NCBI GenBank assembly: GCA_009773515.1
Contig: WSXX01000028.1
Coordinates: 1-64,000 of the forward strand
DNA length: 64,000 bases
Reading direction: 5' to 3'
Source: Bacteroidota bacterium
GTDB taxonomy: Bacteria > Bacteroidota > Bacteroidia > Bacteroidales > Lentimicrobiaceae
The notes beneath the pieces are model-generated. The model was not told the DNA's origin. It saw nothing but the letters and a program-made list of their open reading frames with translations, and ran no database searches. Of the stretch, positions 54,193-64,000 are shown one piece after another. Made by a program: the position numbers and the translations under genes. The first letter of the stretch is position 1. Each line of letters opens with the position of its first letter.

Positions 54193-55124
54193 AATTCAGG
54201 TTTTGGTAACTTATATTTAAATCGTGTACGATTCATAAGCTGATGAATTTCCATCGACTGAGAAACCAGAATTCCTGAAATAACAAGCAGAACTCCGGTC
54301 ACTTTTTGAACCGTAAAAACTTCAGAAAGCACAAAATAAGCAAATACTGCGGTAAAAACAGGAATAAGATTGGTAAAAATATTCGCCTTTACCATCCCAA
54401 GTTTAGCCACTGCCATAATAAAAAACAAATAAGCCAGGCAAGAACCAAAGAACGCAAGTTGCAGAATGGCAACAATCAATTCACGGTTCGGCACTATTTT
54501 GATAAAATCTTTGTAGTCGAAGATTAGAAAAAGCGGGAGAAAGTAAAATGCTCCAATCAGGTTCTGATAGGAAATAATTGTCAAGGCCGAGTATTTATAG
54601 GTCAGCCTTTTTATGATAACTGAATAGATTACTGCTGAGAAAACCGCCATAAAAAGCAATAAAATGCCTTTCGGGGCAGCATTCAGACTTAGATCGCGGT
54701 TTACCAGCATAAGAACAATTCCTGTAAAAGAAACCCCGATTCCCAGCCAGGCCGGCCAACCCGCTTTTTCTCCGGCAAACCACACAGCCGCCAGTGATGC
54801 AAACAAAGGTATGGTTGCAATTACGGCTGATGAAATTGTTGGTGATACGAATTTAAGTCCGAAACTTTCACCAAGAAAATAGAAAAACGGTTGAGTCAGC
54901 GACAGCAATGCAAACCACTTAAAATCGGACTTCTGAATTTTCTCGCGCTTTTTCAAAACAACCATCAGTAAAAAAAGAAAAGCTGATGACAGCACCAAAC
55001 GGATAAAAATTATAGTGATTGGCTCGTAGTAATCAACTGCTATGGTAAACCATACAAAAGTTAAGCCCCAGAAGAGCATTGAGAGAACGGCCAGAAAGTA
55101 ATAAAGTGGTAAAGAGGTTTTCAC
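54189..55124 (-). CDS. EamA family (DMT) transporter
   Basis: A 311-residue membrane protein with ten hydrophobic helices in two EamA repeats (about 10-130 and 150-285; for example FWGLTFVWFTIAVDYYEPI and SAVIYSVIIKRLTYKY). Substrates in the family are amino acids or metabolites. Linkage with a saccharopine-type enzyme suggests an amino-acid-related compound. The GTG at 55124 is used because the farther TTG at 55163 sits in the -7 box TATTTTTG (55161-55168). Its stop overlaps the next gene's ATG. Confidence 0.85.
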   Translation of the reverse strand: MKTSLPLYYFLAVLSMLFWGLTFVWFTIAVDYYEPITIIFIRLVLSSAFLFLLMVVLKKREKIQKSDFKWFALLSLTQPFFYFLGESFGLKFVSPTISSAVIATIPLFASLAAVWFAGEKAGWPAWLGIGVSFTGIVLMLVNRDLSLNAAPKGILLLFMAVFSAVIYSVIIKRLTYKYSALTIISYQNLIGAFYFLPLFLIFDYKDFIKIVPNRELIVAILQLAFFGSCLAYLFFIMAVAKLGMVKANIFTNLIPVFTAVFAYFVLSEVFTVQKVTGVLLVISGILVSQSMEIHQLMNRTRFKYKLPKPEL

Positions 55125-55312
55125 AAAGCAGAAATGAGAATTTGAAATAGGTGAAGCGTACAAAAATAGGGTTTTAATAATTCAGATTTAACAACAATAA
55201 TTAAATATATCCTATTGTATTTCAGTGTTTTATACTTTTAATACAATTTATTATACCTGAAAGTGTAACAATCTTTTGCTTCACTGGTCTTTATAGTATC
55301 AACAAAGCTTAA

Positions 55313-55876
55313 ATGGATCAGGTGGATCATTTGGTAGAAGAATGTAAATCAGGAAGCCAGCGTGCGCAAATTGAGATTTACCGTTTGTATCACAAACAGG
55401 TTTTCAACACTTGCCTGAGATTGGTTTGCAACAAAGTTGATGCTGAGGATATGATGCAGAACGCTTTTATTGATGCATTGACCAACATCAGCAGATACAA
55501 AGGTCCGGATACATTCGCCGGCTGGATAAAACGGATTGCCTTAAATAATTGCATTGATTTCCTGAAAAAGCGAAAAACCGAGCCGGAGAGCCGGGAATTG
55601 TTACCAGATCTGGCTGATGAACAATCTGAAGCTGAGGAAAATGAATTAAAGCTGAAAGTTGAAACGATTAAGGCTGCAATGAATGAGATTCATTCCGATT
55701 ACAGGGTTATTCTTTCACTACACCTCTTTGAAGGAATGGACAATGAAGAAATCTGTGCGATACTTAAAATTAAAGAAGGCAATGTAAGAACAAGGCTTTC
55801 AAGAGCGAAAAAAGCACTGCTCGATTGCATTAAGCAAATTGAGGTACGACAGGAAAAGAAAATAATGACTTCTTGA
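55313..55876 (+). CDS. ECF-type RNA polymerase sigma factor
   Basis: A 187-residue protein. Region 2 ('DAEDMMQNAFIDALTNISRY', FAGWIKRIALNNCIDFLKK) and region 4 (YRVILSLHLFEGMDNEEI and 'LKIKEGNVRTRLSRAKKALL') are complete. It is the first of four genes in one direction: the 55890 gene follows after 13 bases and is likely its membrane partner. The regulon and signal are unknown. Confidence 0.92.
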   Translation: MDQVDHLVEECKSGSQRAQIEIYRLYHKQVFNTCLRLVCNKVDAEDMMQNAFIDALTNISRYKGPDTFAGWIKRIALNNCIDFLKKRKTEPESRELLPDLADEQSEAEENELKLKVETIKAAMNEIHSDYRVILSLHLFEGMDNEEICAILKIKEGNVRTRLSRAKKALLDCIKQIEVRQEKKIMTS

Positions 55877-55889
55877 AAAAGGGAAAACA

Positions 55890-56486
55890 ATGGAATATCT
55901 CAAAAAATATATTGAAGACAATCAGGAGGAATTCAACAATTCCAGACCTGAACCGGGACATGAAGAGCGATTTCTGGCCCGGCTGAAAAACACTGGTCAG
56001 CAGCGTGAGGCTAAAAGGTTTACGCTGGTTATGAAGTACTATAAATATGCAGCAACAATAATAATTCTGCTGAGTTTTGGGGCCATGTTTTATGTCATCA
56101 GCACCAAACACGAAATCGCACAAATCCCTGACCATGCAGTTCTTGCCGAAGAAATACAGGAAATAGAGCAGTTTTATCTTGCATCTTCTGAATCAAAACT
56201 CACTGAAATCAATCAACTGACTTCAGGAAACCCGGAGGCCGAGCAAGCAAGAAATCGGATAATTCTTCAGATTGATCAGATAAAAACGGAAACCGAATCC
56301 ATAAAAGCTGACCTGAATTCTGGAATTCAAAATGAAAGGATGCTCGATGCAGTGAAAAATAACTACAGGATTATCAATGGATTGCTTGATCATGTAATTG
56401 AACAGCTTGTGCAGCAGAATGCACATCAAAATAAAACGCCTGAATCTCATTTAAAACCACAACACCATGAAATCAGATTTTCTTAA
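55890..56486 (+). CDS. Single-pass membrane protein, probable anti-sigma/regulatory partner
   Basis: A 198-residue protein with a cytoplasmic N-terminus (1-48), one membrane helix (about 51-68: YAATIIILLSFGAMFYVI), and an extracytoplasmic helical region rich in E, Q and K. Position directly after the ECF sigma gene and the N-in topology fit an anti-sigma factor of the Bacteroidota type, though no zinc-binding anti-sigma motif is seen. It overlaps the next gene by 20 bases. Confidence 0.7.
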   Translation: MEYLKKYIEDNQEEFNNSRPEPGHEERFLARLKNTGQQREAKRFTLVMKYYKYAATIIILLSFGAMFYVISTKHEIAQIPDHAVLAEEIQEIEQFYLASSESKLTEINQLTSGNPEAEQARNRIILQIDQIKTETESIKADLNSGIQNERMLDAVKNNYRIINGLLDHVIEQLVQQNAHQNKTPESHLKPQHHEIRFS

Positions 56487-57519
56487 AAAAACAGGCTTTG
56501 TCTTTCTTCTGCTATCTCTTTCGATATCAGGATTTAGTCAGCAAGGCGCAAAATCGAAGACCATCAAAAAAGAGTTTACCGTTGGCAAGGATGCTAAACT
56601 CAGGATTGAGACTAGTTACGGGAAGATTCATTGCAATGTTTGGGATAAAAATCAAATCTCAGTAACCGCACTTGTAACAGTTGATGCGCGCAACGACAAA
56701 GATGCAGAAATACTGCTGGATGAAATTACTCCGATAATCAACAACACCGGATCGCTGGTTGAAATCACCACCAAAATCGGGAATACCGGAAATAACTTCA
56801 AAACCAAATCCTTTTCCATTGATTATACCATATATATGCCGGCTTCAACGGCACTGGATATCAGTAACCGGTTCGGCGATTTATTTGTTGATGAAACCAC
56901 TGCTCAGGCTACAATAAATATAGAGTACGGTAATCTGAGCATCAAGAAGTTAAGTAATCCGGCATCTGAAATAACCCTGAAGTTCAGCACAGGAAATGTA
57001 GAAACCGCAGGAAGAGTCAAACTGAATCTGGAATACAGCACGCTTAGCCTTGGCACAACTGACTTTGCTGATGTTTCGTCAAAATTCACGAGCTGCAATA
57101 TTACGCAGGTTTCAGGGCTCAGGCTGGACTCAGAATACGATACTTTTACAATAAGTAAAGTTTCAGGCATGGATGGATCGGGAAAGTTTTCAACTTTTAA
57201 TGTTGGTGAACTCATCAACCGTGCAGAGATGAATCTGGAATATGGTGGCCTTGAAGTTAAAAAGGTAAATCCATCTTTTACCCTGATCAACATCATAGCA
57301 TCTTTTAACAACATAAAACTGGGCATTCCCAAAGAAGCATCCTACTCACTTAATGCCGACATGAAGTTTGGAGAATGCCGGTATCCGAAAGAATCAAAAG
57401 TCCAGGTAACCGAAAAGTCCTATACCTCCAAAATGTACTCGGGAGTAGTGGGTTCTGCCAAAGATCCTGTTGCAAAAGTGAACATTCAGGGCAAAAACAG
57501 CGATGTTACATTGCATTAA
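56467..57519 (+). CDS. Exported beta-helix-like (DUF4097-type) protein
   Basis: A 350-residue protein with signal peptide (MKSDFLKKTGFVFLLLSLSISGFSQ). The mature part is a parallel beta-helix-like chain of short strands: IRIETSYGKIHC, TALDISNRFGDLFVDET, NIEYGNLSIKKLS, NLEYGGLEVKKVN, in the style of DUF4097/putative adhesins. It is likely periplasmic or surface-located. It is third in the sigma operon, and a similar fold follows in the next gene. Confidence 0.75.
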   Translation: MKSDFLKKTGFVFLLLSLSISGFSQQGAKSKTIKKEFTVGKDAKLRIETSYGKIHCNVWDKNQISVTALVTVDARNDKDAEILLDEITPIINNTGSLVEITTKIGNTGNNFKTKSFSIDYTIYMPASTALDISNRFGDLFVDETTAQATINIEYGNLSIKKLSNPASEITLKFSTGNVETAGRVKLNLEYSTLSLGTTDFADVSSKFTSCNITQVSGLRLDSEYDTFTISKVSGMDGSGKFSTFNVGELINRAEMNLEYGGLEVKKVNPSFTLINIIASFNNIKLGIPKEASYSLNADMKFGECRYPKESKVQVTEKSYTSKMYSGVVGSAKDPVAKVNIQGKNSDVTLH

Positions 57520-57573
57520 TCTTAATAAACAATTAAGCTCAAAACAGTTAAACTCAAACCAAACACCTTAAAC

Positions 57574-58287
57574 ATGAAAACAACAGCCTCACTCTCAAAA
57601 ACAACGTTCATCCTTTTAATGATACTGTCTCTGATTACAGTATTTACCATCGGCGCTTTTGCCGGCAAACAAGACAGACCTACCGGTAGTTTTACCGGAA
57701 TTGAAATAAGCAGTGCAATTAAAGTTGTTCTGACTCAGGGCAATACCGAAAAACTTACACTTGAAGGCGATGATGATATTCTGCAACGGGTAATTACTGA
57801 AACCAGAGGTAATAAGCTCATTATCAAACTAAAAGAGGGCACCTACAACAAATCATCTCAGGAAGTAACCGCTTATCTGACCTTCAAAACCCTTTCGAGC
57901 ATTGAGTTGAGCGGGGCTGTTAACCTTAACGGAACCAATGAGATGAATTTCAATGACCTGGAATTCGAATGCAGCGGAGCTACTAAAATTAACCTACATC
58001 TTAATGCTTCAAAACTTGATTGCGACTTTAGCGGAGCTTCTAACCTGAGTCTTGAAGGAAGTGTACAATTGCTTAACATAGATATTAGCGGCGCCTCAAA
58101 AGTAAATGCATCTGATTTTGTAGTTAAAAATTGTAACATCGACTGCAGCGGAGCTTCATACATCGCCATTCACGTTACCGATAAACTTCGTGCTGAAGGC
58201 AGCGGAGCCAGCAAAATCTCATACAAAGGAAACCCTTCGATAGTTGAATCTGATATGAGCGGCGCAAGCAAAATGAGTAAGATGTAA
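57574..58287 (+). CDS. Head GIN (DUF2807) domain protein
   Basis: A 237-residue protein with a signal peptide (ending FTIGAFAG) and a DUF2807 beta-helix: GSFTGIEISSAIKVVLTQGN, then SIELSGAVNL and repeated SGAS/SGAT turns (ECSGATKINL, DFSGASNLSL, DISGASKVNA, DCSGASYIAI and MSGASKMSKM). At least six such turns are visible. This envelope family is common in Bacteroidota and usually regulated by ECF sigma units, as here. A terminator follows at 58318-58357. Confidence 0.85.
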   Translation: MKTTASLSKTTFILLMILSLITVFTIGAFAGKQDRPTGSFTGIEISSAIKVVLTQGNTEKLTLEGDDDILQRVITETRGNKLIIKLKEGTYNKSSQEVTAYLTFKTLSSIELSGAVNLNGTNEMNFNDLEFECSGATKINLHLNASKLDCDFSGASNLSLEGSVQLLNIDISGASKVNASDFVVKNCNIDCSGASYIAIHVTDKLRAEGSGASKISYKGNPSIVESDMSGASKMSKM

Positions 58288-58317
58288 AAATATATTGGTC
58301 TTCCTGAAAAATGGATT

Positions 58318-58357
58318 AAAAAAAAACCTTTCGGATTAGTATCGAAAGGTTTTTTTT
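58318..58357. terminator. Terminator between the sigma operon and ligA
   Basis: AAAAAAACCTTTCG and CGAAAGGTTTTTTT pair over a 9-base loop, with long A and T runs on either side. It lies between convergent genes. Confidence 0.85.
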
Positions 58358-58383
58358 ATTCTAAGCTCATAGAAGAATAGAGC

Positions 58384-60435
<2,052 letters not shown>

Positions 60436-60534
60436 TTAATGATAGATTTTGCAAAGTTAAAATCAGCAAAAAGATCCTTTGCCAATTCCTGCATTTCAGA
60501 TCACAAAAATAAGACTCGTAATCAAAAAGATAAT

Positions 60535-61164
60535 TCAGGATTTTTGTTTGCAACCATTAACACACAATTGTTCAATTTCTTTCAGGTTCTGAATTTTTCT
60601 GTTATTACGGAGCTGAATGGCTGAATCAGTCAGATATTTATGATTTTTCAGAAAGTTCATTTGAATCACATACCATTCCTTCAAATCAATTTTATTGCCC
60701 GAATACTCCCATTCTAACCTGAGTTTTTGAGCAATGACAAAGAAGTCAGCACGACCGAGGTAATCCAGATCGGCATCACATAGCACTCTCTCCAATAAAG
60801 TTGAAGCATTTTGAGGTAGCCTGGTCGACATAATCATATTTTGAATTATCTCAATTTCTTCCTGTTGATACCCAAAGGAAGGAAGATACTCTCCGGCAAT
60901 TGCAGCTGAATGTGCTTCATGGTCATCAAAACTGACTGTAATACCTGAATCGTGAAACAATGCAGCAGCCCTGAGTAAATCAGTTTCATATTTGGTCAGG
61001 CCTTCGAGATTAGCCAGACGAATTGCAGCATCATGTACATCGAGCGTATGGTCGGCACTGTGATAGACGATAGTAGAAGGAAGTTCCCTCTTCATTTTTT
61101 CGATAATAAAATCAGTTAGATTTGTCAGGTTCATTTCAGATGGTGTTGCAGATGTATAAATCAT
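60535..61164 (-). CDS. HD domain phosphohydrolase-like protein
   Basis: A 209-residue soluble protein. The HD superfamily metal ligands are visible: H39 in YHSADHTLDV, HD at 71-72 (ALFHDSG), and D130/D132 in LCDADLDYLG. Such proteins hydrolyse nucleotides or phosphoesters. The specific substrate is unknown. The ATG at 61164 is preceded by CAGGAG at a suitable distance. An internal ATG at 61134 is also possible. Confidence 0.8.
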   Translation of the reverse strand: MIYTSATPSEMNLTNLTDFIIEKMKRELPSTIVYHSADHTLDVHDAAIRLANLEGLTKYETDLLRAAALFHDSGITVSFDDHEAHSAAIAGEYLPSFGYQQEEIEIIQNMIMSTRLPQNASTLLERVLCDADLDYLGRADFFVIAQKLRLEWEYSGNKIDLKEWYVIQMNFLKNHKYLTDSAIQLRNNRKIQNLKEIEQLCVNGCKQKS

Positions 61165-61221
61165 CAGACTCCTGCCGGCTATTCATTTTTTTTGTTACAC
61201 ATGAACTGAATGGCCGATTAT

Positions 61222-61252
61222 AAAAAAAAAGCTCCGGCCGAAGCAGGAGCCT
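61222..61252 (-). terminator. Terminator of the Usp gene with UUCG loop
   Basis: On the minus strand GGCTCC and GGAGCT pair around an inner GC/GC pair and a TTCG tetraloop, followed by nine T. The element ends 22 bases before the Usp stop. Confidence 0.85.
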
Positions 61253-61273
61253 TTGTTTGGTCAGAACTCCGGA

Positions 61274-62116
61274 TTAAAGACCAAGAACTTCGTAATTGAA
61301 TTTTCTTGGATTGATGCACATAACCGGAATCTGTGAAGTATTGAAGATTATATCTTCATCGTAACTACCCAGCAAATAAGTACCAAATCCTTTATCAGGG
61401 TTGGTCATAATCATAATCAGATCAGCATTGAGTGTTGTTGAATAATCGATGACCTGTTTTGCAAAATTTGAGCTTTTCCCGGATGTCCGTTCAGTGTAAG
61501 CAACATTATTCTTTGCAAAATATCCGGCTATCTGTTTCGAAGCCTGGTAAATAGCATCATTTGCCTCACCAATAAGATAAATATGAATAGTTGCATTGAA
61601 TTTCTTTGCAACGTAAACAGCCCAGCGGGTTTTTTCAAGTGGTCCGGCTTCACTGGTTATTGGCAAAACTATGCTTTTATAACCCTCTTTGAATGCACGT
61701 TTCTGAACAACGATAGTGGGCGCAGGAGATGAAGTTACAACTTTTAAGGCAAAACTTCCGGTCAGATGCTGAAGTCCTACTTTGCCATGAGTCCCCAGGA
61801 ATACCATACTTACGCCCAGATCTTTTGCAACTTCACCTATTTCGGTAAAAATGCTTCCTTCTCTGGTCATAGTATCAACCTCTACTCCATATCTGGAGTT
61901 AAGTTCAACTGCAATTTCTTTGAGTTTCTCCTCAATTGAATGAGGTGCAAGGTTTTCGTTTTTCAAAAAGGCCTTCGTATCACTGTTGATAACATGCAGC
62001 AAGAGTACTTTTTGATTAAGTAAACCTGCAGCTTCGGCTGCCTGATTGGCTGCATTGGCACATACTTCTGAAAAGTCCGTTGGAACTAAAATGATGTCTT
62101 TCAATGTTGCATCCAT
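61274..62116 (-). CDS. Tandem universal stress protein
   Basis: A 280-residue cytoplasmic protein made of two UspA domains, about 5-140 and 150-275. Domain 1 opens KDIILVPTDFSEVCANAANQ and carries FLGTHGKVGLQHLTGSFA (an ATP-binding-like G-x2-G-x9-G/S). Domain 2 has the matching strand pattern (KSIVLPITSEAGPLEKTRW) but its ATP motif is less clear. Usp proteins help survive stress or growth arrest. It is divergent from the terminal kinase. Confidence 0.9.
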   Translation of the reverse strand: MDATLKDIILVPTDFSEVCANAANQAAEAAGLLNQKVLLLHVINSDTKAFLKNENLAPHSIEEKLKEIAVELNSRYGVEVDTMTREGSIFTEIGEVAKDLGVSMVFLGTHGKVGLQHLTGSFALKVVTSSPAPTIVVQKRAFKEGYKSIVLPITSEAGPLEKTRWAVYVAKKFNATIHIYLIGEANDAIYQASKQIAGYFAKNNVAYTERTSGKSSNFAKQVIDYSTTLNADLIMIMTNPDKGFGTYLLGSYDEDIIFNTSQIPVMCINPRKFNYEVLGL

Positions 62117-62362
62117 GTGTTAAACTATTAGTTGATTTATTTCGTGGTGATTCAAGATGTTTGTCATTCACAATTGACAAAAATACAAGAAAATGTGGAC
62201 TATTTTTAATCTCCGGGGGAAATTATCAAACAAAATGTAAACAGATTCTGACAGCTTATGTTTAATTTAGCACAGGATATTACTTTTTTCCGTTTTCTGT
62301 ATAAATTGCATTGACGGTTCTGAATAAACCAACCTGAGTATTGCCTGCTAAAACACGTTAAA

Positions 62363-64000
62363 ATGGACTTAACTTTTACTGTTGTTTCCTGGATTCTATT
62401 TGCAACTGCGGCAATCTCGGGGATGATAGCAATTTACAGTCATTTAAAGGGCTATTCCAATCATCAGATCTATTTTACCCTGATGATGATCATGATCGCA
62501 GAATGGGCAATTATGTCAACCCTCGAGTCTGCAGCGCTCGAAATTCCTTCTAAAATTTTCTGGTCTAAACTTGAGTACATCGGAGCAATGACTTCATCAG
62601 TCTTTTTTCTCAGATATGCGACCGGTGTTGCCGAAATCAGAAACAAATGGTTCACCCGATACTACTTTGTCTATTGGATTTTACCTGTGCTAATCATTGT
62701 GCTTGCTGCAACCAATGAGCTGCACAATATTATCTGGCAGGGTTTTTCGTGGAGCCCCGCTGGTAATAATATTCTCATTTACCACCATGGGCCGGGATTT
62801 CTGGTTGCAATGGGATACTCGCTTGTTTTGGTTGGTATTGCCCTTTTTAACATTATAAAGGCGCTTCCCGAAATGCCCTATATATTCAAACGCCAGGCTT
62901 GGTCTGTCATTATTGCAAGTATTTTCCCTGTAATTTCAGCCATTATTTATGTCACAGGAAATTCTCCGGTCGAAGGCCTTAATATTACGATATTGAGTTT
63001 TCTTTTAACCGGGATAGTCCTGCTGTTTGGGATAACCAGATATAAAATTTTTGATATTGCGCCATTTGCCAGAAGGCGACTCACAGAAATACTCCGGGAT
63101 GGAATTTTAATAATCGACCCCGAAAACAAAATCATCTATCATAATCCCGCTGCTTCTGAGTTGCTGAAAATTCAATCGCGGTACTTCTATTCCGACCTCG
63201 GAGATATTAAATGGCTTTATAATGAATGTGTTGAATATCTGAATGAAACATCAACCGACAAAGAATTGATTGCTCAAGGCCCGGAAGACCTCTGGCTTAA
63301 TATTCAGATCATCAAAATTACAGATGACACAAAAAATTACAAAGGACATCTTGTTGTTTTGCGAAATGTCACAATTCGCAAGAAATTAGAAATTCAAACC
63401 TCAGGACTTAATGATGTACTCTTCAATTCTCACAAACAACTGCTTGAACTCAATGCACAAAAAGATAAAATATTGTCAATTATCGGACATGATCTGAAAA
63501 CCCCTTTTCACCAGATTACCAGCCTTTCACAAATTCTGAAAGAAGATATAAATGGGCTTGACAAAGACACAGTCATTGAGTTGATCGATGATATTATTAA
63601 AGCCTCTGAAAGTGGATATGGAATTCTTGAAGAAATTCTGGAATGGGCTAAAACCCAAAGAGACAGCACGTCTTTAAATCCTCAGCAGATTAACATTCTC
63701 AAACTTATTGAAGAAATTATCGACAGCCTTAATATAACCGCTGCCAATAAAAGGATTGAATTTATTAAAGTCATTCCTGAGGATGCCATCTTTTTCGCCG
63801 ATAAGAATATGACTACGATAGTGTTCCGGAATCTTCTTTCAAACGCAATCAAATTCTCTTATCCTGGCGGGAAAATTATACTTTCCTCAACCTCAGAAAG
63901 CGGCAAATCAACTATAAGCATCCAGGATTTTGGAGTTGGAATTCCTGCGAATGAATTATCCTCACTCCTGACTAACTCTTTTAAAACAAGCAGGCAAGGC
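62363..64000 (+). CDS. 7TM-sensor histidine kinase with PAS domain (partial)
   Basis: The frame runs from ATG 62363 through the window end without stop (546 codons seen). Residues 1-about 225 are seven hydrophobic helices as in the HisKA_7TM input module. A PAS-like domain follows (about 235-345, starting ILRDGILIIDPENKIIYHN). HisKA has H376 in SIIGHDLKTPFHQIT, then the HATPase N box (LLSNAIKF) and G1 box (DFGVGIP). The C-terminal part, including any receiver domain, lies outside the window. It is divergent from the Usp gene. Confidence 0.9.
   Translation, partial: MDLTFTVVSWILFATAAISGMIAIYSHLKGYSNHQIYFTLMMIMIAEWAIMSTLESAALEIPSKIFWSKLEYIGAMTSSVFFLRYATGVAEIRNKWFTRYYFVYWILPVLIIVLAATNELHNIIWQGFSWSPAGNNILIYHHGPGFLVAMGYSLVLVGIALFNIIKALPEMPYIFKRQAWSVIIASIFPVISAIIYVTGNSPVEGLNITILSFLLTGIVLLFGITRYKIFDIAPFARRRLTEILRDGILIIDPENKIIYHNPAASELLKIQSRYFYSDLGDIKWLYNECVEYLNETSTDKELIAQGPEDLWLNIQIIKITDDTKNYKGHLVVLRNVTIRKKLEIQTSGLNDVLFNSHKQLLELNAQKDKILSIIGHDLKTPFHQITSLSQILKEDINGLDKDTVIELIDDIIKASESGYGILEEILEWAKTQRDSTSLNPQQINILKLIEEIIDSLNITAANKRIEFIKVIPEDAIFFADKNMTTIVFRNLLSNAIKFSYPGGKIILSSTSESGKSTISIQDFGVGIPANELSSLLTNSFKTSRQG

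Overview
The window looks like a chromosomal segment of a Bacteroidota bacterium, probably in or near the Bacteroidales (inferred from gene content only). Signs are many upstream boxes of the form TAnnTTTG (the Bacteroidota -7 element, here before rplS, trmD, uvrA, the tRNA and others), three secreted proteins with Por/type IX secretion C-terminal domains, a FeoA-FeoB fusion with a FeoB-associated Cys-rich protein, and many Bacteroidota-typical families (DUF5686, DUF5063, DUF4255, DUF2807 head-GIN). No rRNA, CRISPR array, transposase or integrase gene was seen. There is one tRNA, tRNA-Met(CAT).

Layout. 1-3.5 kb is an accessory patch: small unrelated genes (a membrane protein, YcxB-like, a secreted two-repeat protein, GNAT, DUF4180, a broken glycosyltransferase). 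Three of them are followed by long imperfect inverted repeats that resemble integron attC sites, and a 34-bp promoter-like sequence occurs twice. 3.5-12.3 kb holds core metabolism and translation: a DUF481 outer membrane protein, a succinate/acetate CoA-transferase, an AcuI-type reductase, a bile-acid-symporter-like carrier, trmD, cstA and rplS, with two copies of an intergenic repeat made of a 7-bp microsatellite plus a conserved tail. 12.5-22.7 kb holds a POTRA/barrel protein, a Gre-like factor, the iron(II) uptake cluster (FeoAB, an M50B protease, a Cys-rich protein, an HPt protein), a TPR lipoprotein, recA and bcp.

22.8-43.2 kb is rich in envelope genes: two large type IX cargo proteins, a membrane-anchored AraC regulator, nth, barrel proteins, an SDR-VOC pair, an orphan DUF4255 gene (a family usually tied to contractile injection systems), a DUF5686 protein, and an overlapping pair made of an envelope protein and a beta-lactamase-fold lipoprotein that has lost its catalytic motifs. 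42.3-48.4 kb has an ECF sigma factor with a small downstream gene, uvrA and a soluble hybrid histidine kinase. 48.5-51.2 kb encodes an L-domain leucine-rich cargo protein built as two modules. 51.6-64 kb holds a YgjV-like protein, the tRNA with a degenerate copy of its 3' end, an EamA / saccharopine-dehydrogenase-like / GreB-like operon, an ECF sigma / membrane protein / two beta-helix envelope proteins operon, ligA, an HD hydrolase, a double Usp protein, and a 7TM histidine kinase cut off by the window end.

Most genes are ordinary. The points most worth following are the attC-like cassette patch at the left end, the beta-lactamase-fold pseudoenzyme at 41.1-42.3 kb, the M50B protease coupled to feoB, the paired microsatellite/tail repeats, and the tRNA 3'-end duplication.
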